Source: Shimia ponticola (GTDB taxonomy: Bacteria > Pseudomonadota > Alphaproteobacteria > Rhodobacterales > Rhodobacteraceae). Taken from it: a DNA stretch of 64,000 nucleotides. The notes beneath the pieces are model-generated. The model saw nothing but the letters and a program-made list of their open reading frames with translations. It did not search any database and was not told the origin of the DNA. The position numbers and the translations under genes were made by a program. How positions within the stretch are numbered: position 1 is the first letter of the stretch; every line of letters starts with the position of its first letter. The stretch is taken from positions 62,001-126,000 of the forward strand of contig NZ_VCDK01000001.1 of NCBI RefSeq assembly GCF_007995215.1, read 5' to 3'. Shown in pieces: positions 7,911-15,386 of this stretch.

Positions 7911-9662
7911 ATGATCGACACAGTCCGCCGCTTTGTCCCCTTGCTGCAATGGGGGCGCACCTATGACCGTCAATCGCTGGCCAGCGACAGCATGGCGGGT
8001 CTTATCGTTGCTATCATGCTTGTGCCGCAAGGCATGGCCTATGCGCTCTTGGCGGGATTGCCTGCCGAGGTTGGGCTTTATGCCAGCATCGTGCCGTTGA
8101 TCTTTTACGGTCTGCTGGGGTCGAGCAGGGCCTTGGCGGTCGGGCCGGTGGCAATTGTGTCGCTCATGGTGGCAAGCACTTTGGGAGAGATCGCCGAGCA
8201 GGGAAGCGCGGGATATCTGGCAGGTGCCGTTATGCTGGCCTTTCTCAGCGGCGCAATCCTGTTGGGGATGGGGGTCGCGCGGGTTGGCTTTCTGGTCAAT
8301 TTCCTGAGCCATCCGGTCATTTCCGGGTTTTCCAGCGCTGCCGCGCTGATCATCGGGTTTTCGCAGCTCAAGCATCTTTTGGGGTTCGAGATCCCGCGCT
8401 CGCACCTGATTACAGAGACGATCTTGCACGCCCTGACACATATTGCTCAAGTCAACTGGGCGACACTTCTTATCGCTGCGGTATCGCTGGCGATCTTGTT
8501 GGGGTTCAAATCGCGCGTGGCTGGGGTTCTGAAGTCTACAGGTGTGTCTGCTGGTTTGGCCGATGCTATTGCAAAATCCGGGCCTCTTGTCGCTGTGGTC
8601 GTGACAACAATTGCTGTCTGGGCGCTGGCTTTGAATGATACCGCAGGGGTCAAGATCGTAGCGGACATCCCGTCTGGTCTTCCACCTCTGGCGGTTCCGG
8701 CCTTTGACGTGGATCTCGCGCGGCAATTGCTGCCTGCGGCGGCGCTGATCTCGGTCGTTGGATTTCTGGAAAGCGTCTCGGTCGCGAAGTCATTGGCCAG
8801 TAAACGCCGCCAGAAGATCGATGCCAATCAGGAGTTGATCGCGCTGGGCGCAGCCAACCTTGGGGCGGCGTTCACATCTGGCTATCCGGTCACGGGTGGC
8901 TTTAGCCGCAGCCTTGTGAACTTCACGTCTGGTGCGGTCACGCCTCTGGCCTCGATCATCACAGCGGTTCTGATCGGTATCGCCGTAATGGTTCTGACGC
9001 CGCTGCTCTTCTTTCTGCCGAAGGCGACGCTGGCGGCGATCATTGTGGTGGCCGTTGCAAACCTGATCGACATCAAGACTTTGCGCGAAACCTTTGCCTA
9101 TGACCTTGCGGATTTCATGTCGCTTGTGGCGACGTTCATCTCCGTTCTTACACTGGGGATCGAGTTGGGCATCGTTGTGGGCGCGGGGCTATCGATCGTG
9201 CTATATCTGTGGCGGACCAGCCGCCCGCACATGGCGGTTGTTGGCCGTGTAGGCGACACCGAACACTTCCGCAATGTCCTGCGCCATGAGGTCAAAACAG
9301 ACCCAGCCATTCTTGCGATCCGTGTGGATGAAAGCCTCTACTTTGCCAACACGGCCTATCTGGAGGATGAGATACTGGCGAGGGTTTCGGATAGCCCCGA
9401 CATCAAGCATCTGGTGTTGATCATGAGCGCCGTGAACTTTATCGATGCTAGCGCTTTGGAAACGCTTGAAACCCTGACAGAGCGTTTGCGCGATGCTGGT
9501 GTTACTGTTCACCTCACGGACGTCAAAGGGCCGGTGTCAGACAAACTGCAGCGGATCGCTTTCTTTGATCATATGGGCGACGGTAAGGTTTACCTAAGCA
9601 TCCATGATGCGATCACGGAGCTCTCGGCTAAGCCAACGTTGCCGCCGCGCAAAGCGGCCTGA
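7911..9662 (+). CDS. SulP-family anion transporter with STAS domain
   Basis: 583-residue inner-membrane protein of the SLC26A/SulP family. The N-terminal two thirds are a string of hydrophobic helices beginning with the family motif DSMAGLIVAIMLVPQGMAYA (about 26-45); residues from about 455 form a cytoplasmic STAS domain including the NFIDASALETL loop. Expected to move sulfate or a related anion. Its place directly behind the sulfide operon suggests export or balance of sulfate or sulfite formed by sulfur oxidation, but SulP proteins also carry bicarbonate and other anions. Expression probably depends on read-through of the hairpin at 7849-7889. Confidence 0.85.
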   Translation: MIDTVRRFVPLLQWGRTYDRQSLASDSMAGLIVAIMLVPQGMAYALLAGLPAEVGLYASIVPLIFYGLLGSSRALAVGPVAIVSLMVASTLGEIAEQGSAGYLAGAVMLAFLSGAILLGMGVARVGFLVNFLSHPVISGFSSAAALIIGFSQLKHLLGFEIPRSHLITETILHALTHIAQVNWATLLIAAVSLAILLGFKSRVAGVLKSTGVSAGLADAIAKSGPLVAVVVTTIAVWALALNDTAGVKIVADIPSGLPPLAVPAFDVDLARQLLPAAALISVVGFLESVSVAKSLASKRRQKIDANQELIALGAANLGAAFTSGYPVTGGFSRSLVNFTSGAVTPLASIITAVLIGIAVMVLTPLLFFLPKATLAAIIVVAVANLIDIKTLRETFAYDLADFMSLVATFISVLTLGIELGIVVGAGLSIVLYLWRTSRPHMAVVGRVGDTEHFRNVLRHEVKTDPAILAIRVDESLYFANTAYLEDEILARVSDSPDIKHLVLIMSAVNFIDASALETLETLTERLRDAGVTVHLTDVKGPVSDKLQRIAFFDHMGDGKVYLSIHDAITELSAKPTLPPRKAA

Positions 9663-9707
9663 TGTGGTGCAGATACGGCGAGGTATGCTTTGTGTATTTG
9701 GCTGTTT

Positions 9708-10763
9708 CTATTCAGCCGGAGCAAAGCCCACGATCAGCTGCCTTAGGCCAAGGGCCGCTCCGGCAAAGATGCTGAGAAACACGATGGGCGCGCTGAAGCT
9801 CAGGGTCGAAAAAGCCGAGATGCCCTGACCGACAGAGCAACCACCTGCGATGATTGCGCCCACGCCCATGATGGCCGCGCCGCCAACCTGACGGCGCAAT
9901 TCGCGGGGGTCTTCGCAAGCCTCCCAGCGGAAGTGACCCTTGATCAGTGACCCGATCCAGGCCCCGCCGAGGACGCCAAAGACGGAGCCAACGGAGAAAG
10001 ACAGCGTGTTGCCGGAGGCCGTCATCAGGTAGTAAAGCGTGTCGCCCACTGGAGCGACAAAGCTGTGAGTGGTGAAGCGTTCGCCGTCAAAGCCTGTGTT
10101 TGCGACCCACCAAGAGCCAACCCAACCTGTGACGATGGCAACGCCGACGGCAGCACCCCATGCAATCTGTGACGGAGACCGCAGGAAGCGGGTGCTTGCC
10201 AAGCTGACGATCAAGATCACCGTGCCGGCCAGCATCCCCAGAAGGGACGGTGACAGGTTCAGCGCGTCACCCGCCAGATACGCGTATCCTTGCGGCTGTG
10301 CCGCGCCCTGTTCGACAGGAAAGAGCCAGATGCGCAGATGAGCGAGCGGGCCTGACATTGCAACATAGCCTGAAAGGCCCATGACCAGCACGATCACAAA
10401 GGATCGCAAGTCACCGCCGCCCAGACGGGCCAAGGCCCCGTAGCCGCAATTTCCGCAGATCGCCATGCCGTAGCCAAACAACAGACCTCCAACGACAGAA
10501 GCGAGGATCACCCATTGGACATCCAGAAAGCCGGAAGCGGTGATGTCGATGATGCCGAGCGCTGTGGCCGCAAAGGTGCCAATCATCGATACGCCGATGG
10601 CAACGCCCCACATGCGAAGGCGTCGGTCGTCGCTGGAATACAGGAAATCTTCGATGGACCCCAGCGTGCAGAACCGTCCCAGTCGCGCCGCAAGACCCAA
10701 GATCAGGCCGCCGACAAGGCCAACCAGTGCAATCGCATTCGCATCGCCGATGGTATCCAGCAT
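9708..10763 (-). CDS. soxT: SoxT-type YeeE/YedE sulfur transporter
   Basis: 351 residues, about nine or ten hydrophobic helices: a full-length YeeE/YedE protein. Conserved cysteine motifs are visible at LGRFCTLGS near the N-terminus, AICGNCGYGALARLGGGD in the middle and GGCSVGQGIS near the C-terminus. This family in this position, just beyond soxR, is called SoxT and is thought to import thiosulfate or sulfane sulfur, perhaps to signal to SoxR. The ATG is preceded by GGGGAGGATC. It is transcribed leftward after soxS and soxR and converges on sulP. Confidence 0.8.
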   Translation of the reverse strand: MLDTIGDANAIALVGLVGGLILGLAARLGRFCTLGSIEDFLYSSDDRRLRMWGVAIGVSMIGTFAATALGIIDITASGFLDVQWVILASVVGGLLFGYGMAICGNCGYGALARLGGGDLRSFVIVLVMGLSGYVAMSGPLAHLRIWLFPVEQGAAQPQGYAYLAGDALNLSPSLLGMLAGTVILIVSLASTRFLRSPSQIAWGAAVGVAIVTGWVGSWWVANTGFDGERFTTHSFVAPVGDTLYYLMTASGNTLSFSVGSVFGVLGGAWIGSLIKGHFRWEACEDPRELRRQVGGAAIMGVGAIIAGGCSVGQGISAFSTLSFSAPIVFLSIFAGAALGLRQLIVGFAPAE

Positions 10764-10832
10764 ATCCGATCCTCCCCAGATCGTTTGTCAGGAGACCGGC
10801 ATTCTTAGGTGTTTGCTGCGGACCAGTCCTGA

Positions 10833-11198
10833 CTACCTGCAGAACAGGTCGTAGACGGTCTCGATCATTTTGCGAGAGCGCTCGTCTGTCAAGCGATAGT
10901 AAATCACTTTGCCTTCGCGGCGGGGCGTAACCAGACCCTCAAGCCGCAGTCGAGACAACTGCTGGGACACGGCGGCCTGACGTGCAGCCAGCAAATCTTC
11001 AAGCTCCGTCACAGACTTTTCGCCAGACGCCAGGTGGCAAAGGATCATCAACCGCCCTTCATGGCCCAACGCCTTGAGAAAGTTCGCGGCAAGCTCTGCA
11101 TTGGTGGCCATCGCATCCATTTCGGCGGCTGTTGTATGCTCGTCGAAAACGGGCAGGCGAGATGCGGTTTGTGTCACGATGGGCTGCTGCGAGGTCAT
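10833..11198 (-). CDS. soxR: SoxR, ArsR-family repressor of sox genes
   Basis: 121-residue winged-helix repressor with an ArsR-type recognition helix (RQAAVSQQLSRLRLEGL, about 73-89) and beta wing (RREGKVIYYRL). Two cysteines, Cys54 and Cys120, are 66 residues apart, the same spacing as the persulfide-sensing pair of SqrR and BigR (Cys41/Cys107, Cys42/Cys108). A tetrasulfide between them upon sulfide or persulfide exposure would release DNA (established for those relatives, inferred here). The frame is open to 11246, but the ATG at 11198 follows a GAGAGAAAAG purine stretch, whereas the upstream one has none. Lies between soxS and soxT. Confidence 0.9.
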   Translation of the reverse strand: MTSQQPIVTQTASRLPVFDEHTTAAEMDAMATNAELAANFLKALGHEGRLMILCHLASGEKSVTELEDLLAARQAAVSQQLSRLRLEGLVTPRREGKVIYYRLTDERSRKMIETVYDLFCR

Positions 11199-11252
11199 GG
11201 TTTCTTTTCTCTCACATACATCAATGCTGTCGTTAGCGCCAGACATAGGCGC

Positions 11253-11615
11253 TTAAGAGCCTTCGTCCAGAGGGACGTCGGCCTGTTCAAGCATCATGCC
11301 AAGTAGGCCCCAGAAGAAGTCTTCTCCGGGGTAACCTTCGATCCGATTGATCTCTTGCCCATCGACGAGAAGCACGAAGGTTGGGGTGTAATGCAGCGTT
11401 CGTTTTAGCGTCACACCTTCGGGCAGCGGGTCATGAATGTCGTTGCGAAACAGCGGTGCGGCACGGCCTTCGGGTGTCTTGGGATAAATATCGCCAAGCT
11501 CTTCCGTCCAGCGTGCGCACCAGACGCAGCCAACCTCGTCGACCATCATCAGGCGCACGTCTTGGGCTGCCAGAGGCGCGCCCCACAGGGCGATCAGAAA
11601 TAAGAGAATGCGCAT
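11253..11615 (-). CDS. soxS: SoxS periplasmic thioredoxin-like protein
   Basis: 120 residues with a Sec signal peptide (cleavage likely after AAQ, about residue 18) and a thioredoxin-like active site Cys30-Val-Trp-Cys33, followed by a cis-Pro-like YTPTF segment. SoxS keeps SoxY active by removing mixed disulfides on its C-terminal Cys and receives electrons from SoxV (known for Paracoccus). A TTG at 11627 extends the frame; the ATG at 11615 directly begins a normal signal peptide and is preferred. First gene of the leftward soxS-soxR-soxT unit, divergent from soxV. Confidence 0.85.
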   Translation of the reverse strand: MRILLFLIALWGAPLAAQDVRLMMVDEVGCVWCARWTEELGDIYPKTPEGRAAPLFRNDIHDPLPEGVTLKRTLHYTPTFVLLVDGQEINRIEGYPGEDFFWGLLGMMLEQADVPLDEGS

Positions 11616-11655
11616 TGATGGGCCCAATTGACGGTGTTCAAAACATATATGATAG

Positions 11656-11671
11656 TTTGAATGTATTCAAA
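11656..11671. promoter_or_regulatory. candidate SoxR operator in the soxS-soxV divergent region
   Basis: Perfect inverted repeat TTTGAAT-GT-ATTCAAA. An outer pair of TTCAAA/TTTGAA half-sites (from about 11638) is also present, and the left GAAT forms an ATAT-N8-GAAT variant of the BigR/SqrR-type site. The 72-base gap between soxS and soxV is where SoxR binds in related sox clusters. Confidence 0.6.
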
Positions 11672-11687
11672 TCAAGGGCCAAAGACC

Positions 11688-12428
11688 ATGTTCGATATTT
11701 CATTTGGTGGTGCCTTGATCGCAGGTCTGCTGTCGTTCCTGTCGCCCTGTATCCTGCCCATCGTACCGTTTTACCTCAGTTATCTCGCTGGCGTCGGCAT
11801 GAACCAGATCAGTGCAGACGGCGTGATCAGCCGGGCGGTGCGCCTTCGGGCCGTCGCTGCGGCGTCTCTATTTGCCCTCGGCGTGATCACGGTCTTTGTG
11901 GCGCTTGGCGCGTCGGCCTCTTTGATTGGTCAGGCCGTGCGCGAATGGTTTGACGTCCTTCGTTACGCGGCAGCGGCTTTGATTTTTGCCATGGGGCTGC
12001 ATTTTCTGGGAATTGTGCGCATCGGAATTCTGTACCGGCAATTCCGGGCCGATGCCGGAGACAGCTCGAACGTGTCCTTGGCCGGGGCTTATGTCATCGG
12101 TCTGGCGTTCGCCTTCGGATGGACCCCGTGCGTAGGACCGGTTCTGGCGGCGATCCTGTTTACTGCTGCCGGGACAGAAACCGCAGCCAAGGGGGCGATG
12201 CTGCTGTTTACTTATGGCTTGGGCATGACGCTGCCTTTTGTGATTGCGGCGCTCTTCATCGGACCGTTCATGGCCTGGATGAAACGGTTTCGGCGGCATC
12301 TGCCGCTGGTGGAAAAGGCGATGGGGCTTTTGCTGATCCTGTTCGCGGTTCTGATTGCCACGAATTCACTCAACATCATTGCGCAATGGATGATCGACAC
12401 ATTCCCGATCTTTGCGCGCATCGGATAG
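11688..12428 (+). CDS. soxV: SoxV, CcdA/DsbD-type transmembrane electron carrier
   Basis: 246-residue membrane protein with six hydrophobic helices and the two CcdA-type cysteines: Cys21 in LSPCILPIVPF and Cys148 in WTPCVGPVL. It passes reducing equivalents from cytoplasmic thioredoxin across the membrane to periplasmic SoxW and SoxS. The frame is open from 11661, but that ATG lies inside the operator; the ATG at 11688 starts the typical MFDISFGGAL N-terminus. Its stop is followed by GAGG, which serves as the ribosome site of soxW. Confidence 0.9.
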   Translation: MFDISFGGALIAGLLSFLSPCILPIVPFYLSYLAGVGMNQISADGVISRAVRLRAVAAASLFALGVITVFVALGASASLIGQAVREWFDVLRYAAAALIFAMGLHFLGIVRIGILYRQFRADAGDSSNVSLAGAYVIGLAFAFGWTPCVGPVLAAILFTAAGTETAAKGAMLLFTYGLGMTLPFVIAALFIGPFMAWMKRFRRHLPLVEKAMGLLLILFAVLIATNSLNIIAQWMIDTFPIFARIG

Positions 12429-12438
12429 GAGGACCGAT

Positions 12439-13005
12439 ATGTTGCGACTGATTGCGATGCTGGCTTTGCTCGCGGTGCCAGCGTGGGCCGAGATCGGCGA
12501 TGACGGGCTGCACAAGACATCGTGGATGCGCGAGACGTTTCTGGATCTGTCTGAGGATTTGGCTGAAGCCAATGCAGAGGGCAAACGCCTCATGATCCTG
12601 TTCGAGCAGCGCGGGTGCATCTACTGCGCCAAGATGCACGAAGAGGTGTTTCCTGACCCTCGCATCACGCAGATCATCGAAGACAACTATTTCGTTGTGC
12701 AGCTCAATCTGCACGGAGACCTCGAGGTCACTGATTTTGACGGCGAGGTGCTCAGCGAAAAGCGGATGGCTCGCAAATGGGGGATTCTCTTTACCCCCAC
12801 GATGATGTTCCTGCCGCCAGAGGTGGAAGAGGGCCTTTCTGCGCCTCAGGCGGCGGTCGCTGCGATGCCCGGGGCATTCGGGCGTGGCACTGTTCTGGAT
12901 CTTCTGACTTGGGTTCGTGAAGAGCGGTATCTTCTTGAAACAGATGAAGATTTTCAGCGCTATCATGCCCGCAGAATTGAAGAGCGTAGGGCCGAAAGCC
13001 AGTGA
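12439..13005 (+). CDS. soxW: SoxW periplasmic thioredoxin
   Basis: 188 residues: Sec signal peptide (about 1-17), then a thioredoxin fold with active site Cys60-Ile-Tyr-Cys63 and a FTPTMMF cis-Pro segment. SoxW is the periplasmic partner of SoxV. The start is fixed by TAGGAGG six bases upstream; the soxV stop codon lies within that site. The residues past about 135 are Glu/Arg-rich and probably helical. Followed by the soxX operator, so soxVW and soxX-onward can be separately controlled. Confidence 0.88.
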   Translation: MLRLIAMLALLAVPAWAEIGDDGLHKTSWMRETFLDLSEDLAEANAEGKRLMILFEQRGCIYCAKMHEEVFPDPRITQIIEDNYFVVQLNLHGDLEVTDFDGEVLSEKRMARKWGILFTPTMMFLPPEVEEGLSAPQAAVAAMPGAFGRGTVLDLLTWVREERYLLETDEDFQRYHARRIEERRAESQ

Positions 13006-13016
13006 GGCAATGACTT

Positions 13017-13036
13017 AAATTCAAGTATTTGAATTT
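13017..13036. promoter_or_regulatory. candidate SoxR operator before soxX
   Basis: AAATTCAA-GTAT-TTGAATTT is a perfect 8-bp inverted repeat and contains exactly ATTC-N8-GAAT, the reported SqrR/BigR-type consensus. It lies 12 bases after soxW and 70 bases before soxX, the position of the known soxW-soxX promoter in related clusters. Confidence 0.7.
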
Positions 13037-13106
13037 ATCGTTGCGTCGCGCGCGGTCGGTACGCTACGGTATGCGAAAGACTGATAACAGGGTCTGGGAG
13101 GAACCT

Positions 13107-13574
13107 ATGCGCAAACTTCTGAGCGCGACGGCACTGACACTTCTTGCCACATCGGCGGCGGCAGAGACCGCACCCGGTGATGTTAAGTTCGTTGATGGTG
13201 CGGTGGCTGAATCGTTGACCGGCGTGCCCGGAGACATGGCGAACGGCCGCGTGTTGATGAACAAAGGGGCTGGCAACTGCATCGCGTGCCACGCCGTTGG
13301 TGATCTGGCCGAGCTGGCATTTCACGGAGAAGTAGGTCCGCCACTGGATGGTGTGTCCGAGCGCTGGAGCGAGGCAGAGCTTCGCGGGATCGTTTCGAAC
13401 GCAAAGATCATGTTCCCGGAATCGGTCATGCCGTCTTTCTACAAGACCACAGGGTTTACCCGCCCAGGTAACGCATACACGGGCAAAGCAGCCGAGGGTG
13501 AATTGGCTCCGCTGCTGACAGCGCAAGAGGTCGAAGACGTCGTCTCGTACCTCATGACGCTGAAATATGAGTAA
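13107..13574 (+). CDS. soxX: SoxX cytochrome c
   Basis: 155 residues with a Sec signal peptide ending near AAAET. One haem c motif, Cys58-x2-Cys61-His62, and a distal Met108 in VMPSFYK, typical of SoxX. With SoxA it forms the SoxAX enzyme that oxidatively links thiosulfate to the SoxY cysteine. The frame is open upstream to 13029 without a signal peptide; the ATG chosen has GGGAGG seven bases upstream. First gene of the soxXYZA unit, 30 bases before soxY. Confidence 0.9.
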   Translation: MRKLLSATALTLLATSAAAETAPGDVKFVDGAVAESLTGVPGDMANGRVLMNKGAGNCIACHAVGDLAELAFHGEVGPPLDGVSERWSEAELRGIVSNAKIMFPESVMPSFYKTTGFTRPGNAYTGKAAEGELAPLLTAQEVEDVVSYLMTLKYE

Positions 13575-13604
13575 TCAAAGAGACTAACGGAGGCTTTGAA
13601 AGCC

Positions 13605-14024
13605 ATGCAACTGACACGACGCAACATGCTTGCCCTGTCCGGGGGCGCCGCAGCCGCGACTGCTCTTGGTCTGCCAGCCTACGCTTCGGCAGCACAGGAC
13701 GCGATTGCAGCGTTCACTGGCGGTGCTGATCTTGCTGAAGGGGCAGTGACCCTGACCGCGCCTGAAATCGCGGAAAACGGCAACACCGTTCCAATCGAAG
13801 TATCGGCGCCTGGTGCGGCGTCGATCATGCTGCTGGCAGACGGCAACCCGACGCCAGCGGTCGCGACTTTCAACTTTGGCCCGCTCAGCCCATCCCGTGG
13901 CGCTGCCACGCGTGTGCGCCTGGCCGGCACTCAGAACGTCATCGCCATTGCCAAGATGGAAGACGGCACATTCCAGCGCGCCAGCGCGGAAGTGAAAGTC
14001 ACCATCGGCGGCTGCGGCGGCTAA
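13605..14024 (+). CDS. soxY: SoxY sulfur carrier subunit
   Basis: 139 residues. The N-terminus TRRNMLALSGGAAAA is a twin-arginine signal, so SoxY is exported folded, with SoxZ piggy-backing. The protein ends in GGCGG with Cys137 as the swinging-arm thiol that carries the sulfur substrate. Start chosen at ATG 13605, with GGAGG 11 bases upstream; an in-frame TTG nine bases earlier is too close to that site. Partner soxZ follows after 24 bases. Confidence 0.92.
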   Translation: MQLTRRNMLALSGGAAAATALGLPAYASAAQDAIAAFTGGADLAEGAVTLTAPEIAENGNTVPIEVSAPGAASIMLLADGNPTPAVATFNFGPLSPSRGAATRVRLAGTQNVIAIAKMEDGTFQRASAEVKVTIGGCGG

Positions 14025-14048
14025 CGAACAGAACAGGAGACCACGATC

Positions 14049-14378
14049 ATGGCATCTGGTGTTAAACCTCGCGTGAAAGTCCCAAAAACCGCTGCTGCGG
14101 GTGAGACGATCACGATCAAGACCCTCATCTCGCACGCGATGGAGAGCGGTCAGCGCAAGGACAAGGAAGGCAACGTCATTCCGCGTTCGATCATCAACCG
14201 CTTTGTCGTCGATTTTAACGGTCAAAACGTGATGGACGTTGAGATGGCACCTGCCATTTCGACCAACCCATACTTTGCCTTCGACGCAGTCGTTCCTGAA
14301 GCCGGTGAGTTCAAGTTCACTTGGTATGACGATGACGGCTCGGTTTACGAAGAAACCAAAGCTGTGGCGATCGGCTAA
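14049..14378 (+). CDS. soxZ: SoxZ sulfur carrier subunit
   Basis: 109 residues, no signal peptide, immunoglobulin-like beta protein with the usual start (KPRVKVPKTA) and FVVDFNG core. It forms the SoxYZ heterodimer that presents the SoxY Cys arm to SoxAX, SoxB and SoxCD in the periplasm. Length is normal for the family. It contains no cysteine, as expected. Confidence 0.93.
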   Translation: MASGVKPRVKVPKTAAAGETITIKTLISHAMESGQRKDKEGNVIPRSIINRFVVDFNGQNVMDVEMAPAISTNPYFAFDAVVPEAGEFKFTWYDDDGSVYEETKAVAIG

Positions 14379-14451
14379 GCCCGACGCACCAAGGTATTGC
14401 GCGGTCCCGCGTTTGTGTGGGGCCGGCACCACCCAGGGAGGAAACTGACGA

Positions 14452-15300
14452 ATGCAAATGGGCAAAAGACCTATCGCGATCGTACTTGCATTGGGCCTGT
14501 CGACGGCCTTTTCGACAACCGCGTTCGCACAAGACAGCGACCAGCTGTCCATTGACGGGGACACTCTGGTGACAGAGACCGCTGCCCCGGACCATCTTGA
14601 AAATCTTGACACGATCTATTCGGGATGGCGGTTCCGTACCGATGAGACGCAGGCGTTGCAGATTGACGATTTCGACAACCCGGCATTTGTCTTTATCGAT
14701 AAGGCGATGGACTCGTTCAACGCAGCCGGACCTAACGGTGCATCCTGCGCGTCTTGCCACGAAGGCGGACCAGAAGAATTTGCAGGCTTCACCGCGTCGA
14801 TGCCCAAAGTCATGGACGGCAAGCTGACGACCACCGAAGATTTCCTGAACGCGCACCGCGCTGACACTCAGGAAGCCGAACCTTGGAAGTGGTCGGGTGG
14901 TGACATGCAGGGCATGGTTGCTCTGCTGGGACTGCAATCACGCGGCATGCCTGTGAACGTGGCCATTGATGGTGACGCCGCTCCTTACTGGGAGCAGGGC
15001 AAGGAAATCTATTACACGCGCTACGGTCAGCTCGAGCTGTCTTGCGCGAACTGCCACGAAGACAACTACGGCATGATGATCCGCGCCGATCACCTGTCGC
15101 AGGGTCAGATCAACGGCTTCCCGACCTATCGTCTGAAGCAAGCCAAGCTGATCTCGCGCCACAACCGTTTCCGTGGCTGCATCCGTGACACGCGTGCGCA
15201 CACCTTTGCTGAGGGTTCTGATGAATTCCGCGCACTGGAACTGTATGTCATGTCGCGTTCGAATGGTCTGAGCGTCGAAACGCCAGCTGTTCGCCAGTAA
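14452..15300 (+). CDS. soxA: SoxA dihaem cytochrome c
   Basis: 282 residues with a Sec signal peptide (about 1-24). Two haem c motifs are seen, Cys99-x2-Cys102-His103 and Cys198-x2-Cys201-His202, so this is the dihaem form of SoxA as in Paracoccus and Rhodovulum. Cys243 in RFRGCIRD is the conserved cysteine that becomes the persulfide-modified haem ligand and active site. Works with SoxX to load thiosulfate onto SoxYZ. GGGAGG precedes the ATG; a second ATG two codons on is possible. An intrinsic-type terminator follows the gene. Confidence 0.92.
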   Translation: MQMGKRPIAIVLALGLSTAFSTTAFAQDSDQLSIDGDTLVTETAAPDHLENLDTIYSGWRFRTDETQALQIDDFDNPAFVFIDKAMDSFNAAGPNGASCASCHEGGPEEFAGFTASMPKVMDGKLTTTEDFLNAHRADTQEAEPWKWSGGDMQGMVALLGLQSRGMPVNVAIDGDAAPYWEQGKEIYYTRYGQLELSCANCHEDNYGMMIRADHLSQGQINGFPTYRLKQAKLISRHNRFRGCIRDTRAHTFAEGSDEFRALELYVMSRSNGLSVETPAVRQ

Positions 15301-15306
15301 TCGCTA

Positions 15307-15339
15307 AACCCGCGTAACCATATGGTTGCGCGGGTTTTT
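15307..15339 (+). terminator. rho-independent-type terminator between soxA and soxB
   Basis: Arms AACCCGCG...AACC and GGTT...CGCGGGTT pair around an ATAT loop with one T:G wobble, and the right arm runs into TTTTT. It sits seven bases after soxA and 47 bases before soxB, so it should reduce transcription of soxB-F relative to soxXYZA. Confidence 0.8.
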
Positions 15340-15350
15340 CTTTACCCTGA

Positions 15351-15369
15351 CGCATTCAAAAATGCGCAT
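15351..15369. promoter_or_regulatory. inverted repeat / near SoxR site before soxB
   Basis: CGCATT-CAAA-AATGCG is a perfect 6-bp inverted repeat. The same stretch reads ATTC-N8-GCAT, one base from ATTC-N8-GAAT. It lies just after the soxA terminator and 17 bases before soxB, where a separate promoter would need control. Confidence 0.4.
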
Positions 15370-15386
15370 ATGAAAAGGCCGCACCA

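Noticed and set aside
7575-8726. 383-residue leftward open frame opposite sulP
   Set aside because: Strongly basic and Gln/His-rich composition, antisense to a clear SulP gene and the SQR end; typical antisense artefact in GC-rich DNA.
13584-14612. 342-residue leftward open frame opposite soxY and soxZ
   Set aside because: Fully antisense to two well-identified sox genes and has no recognisable motif.
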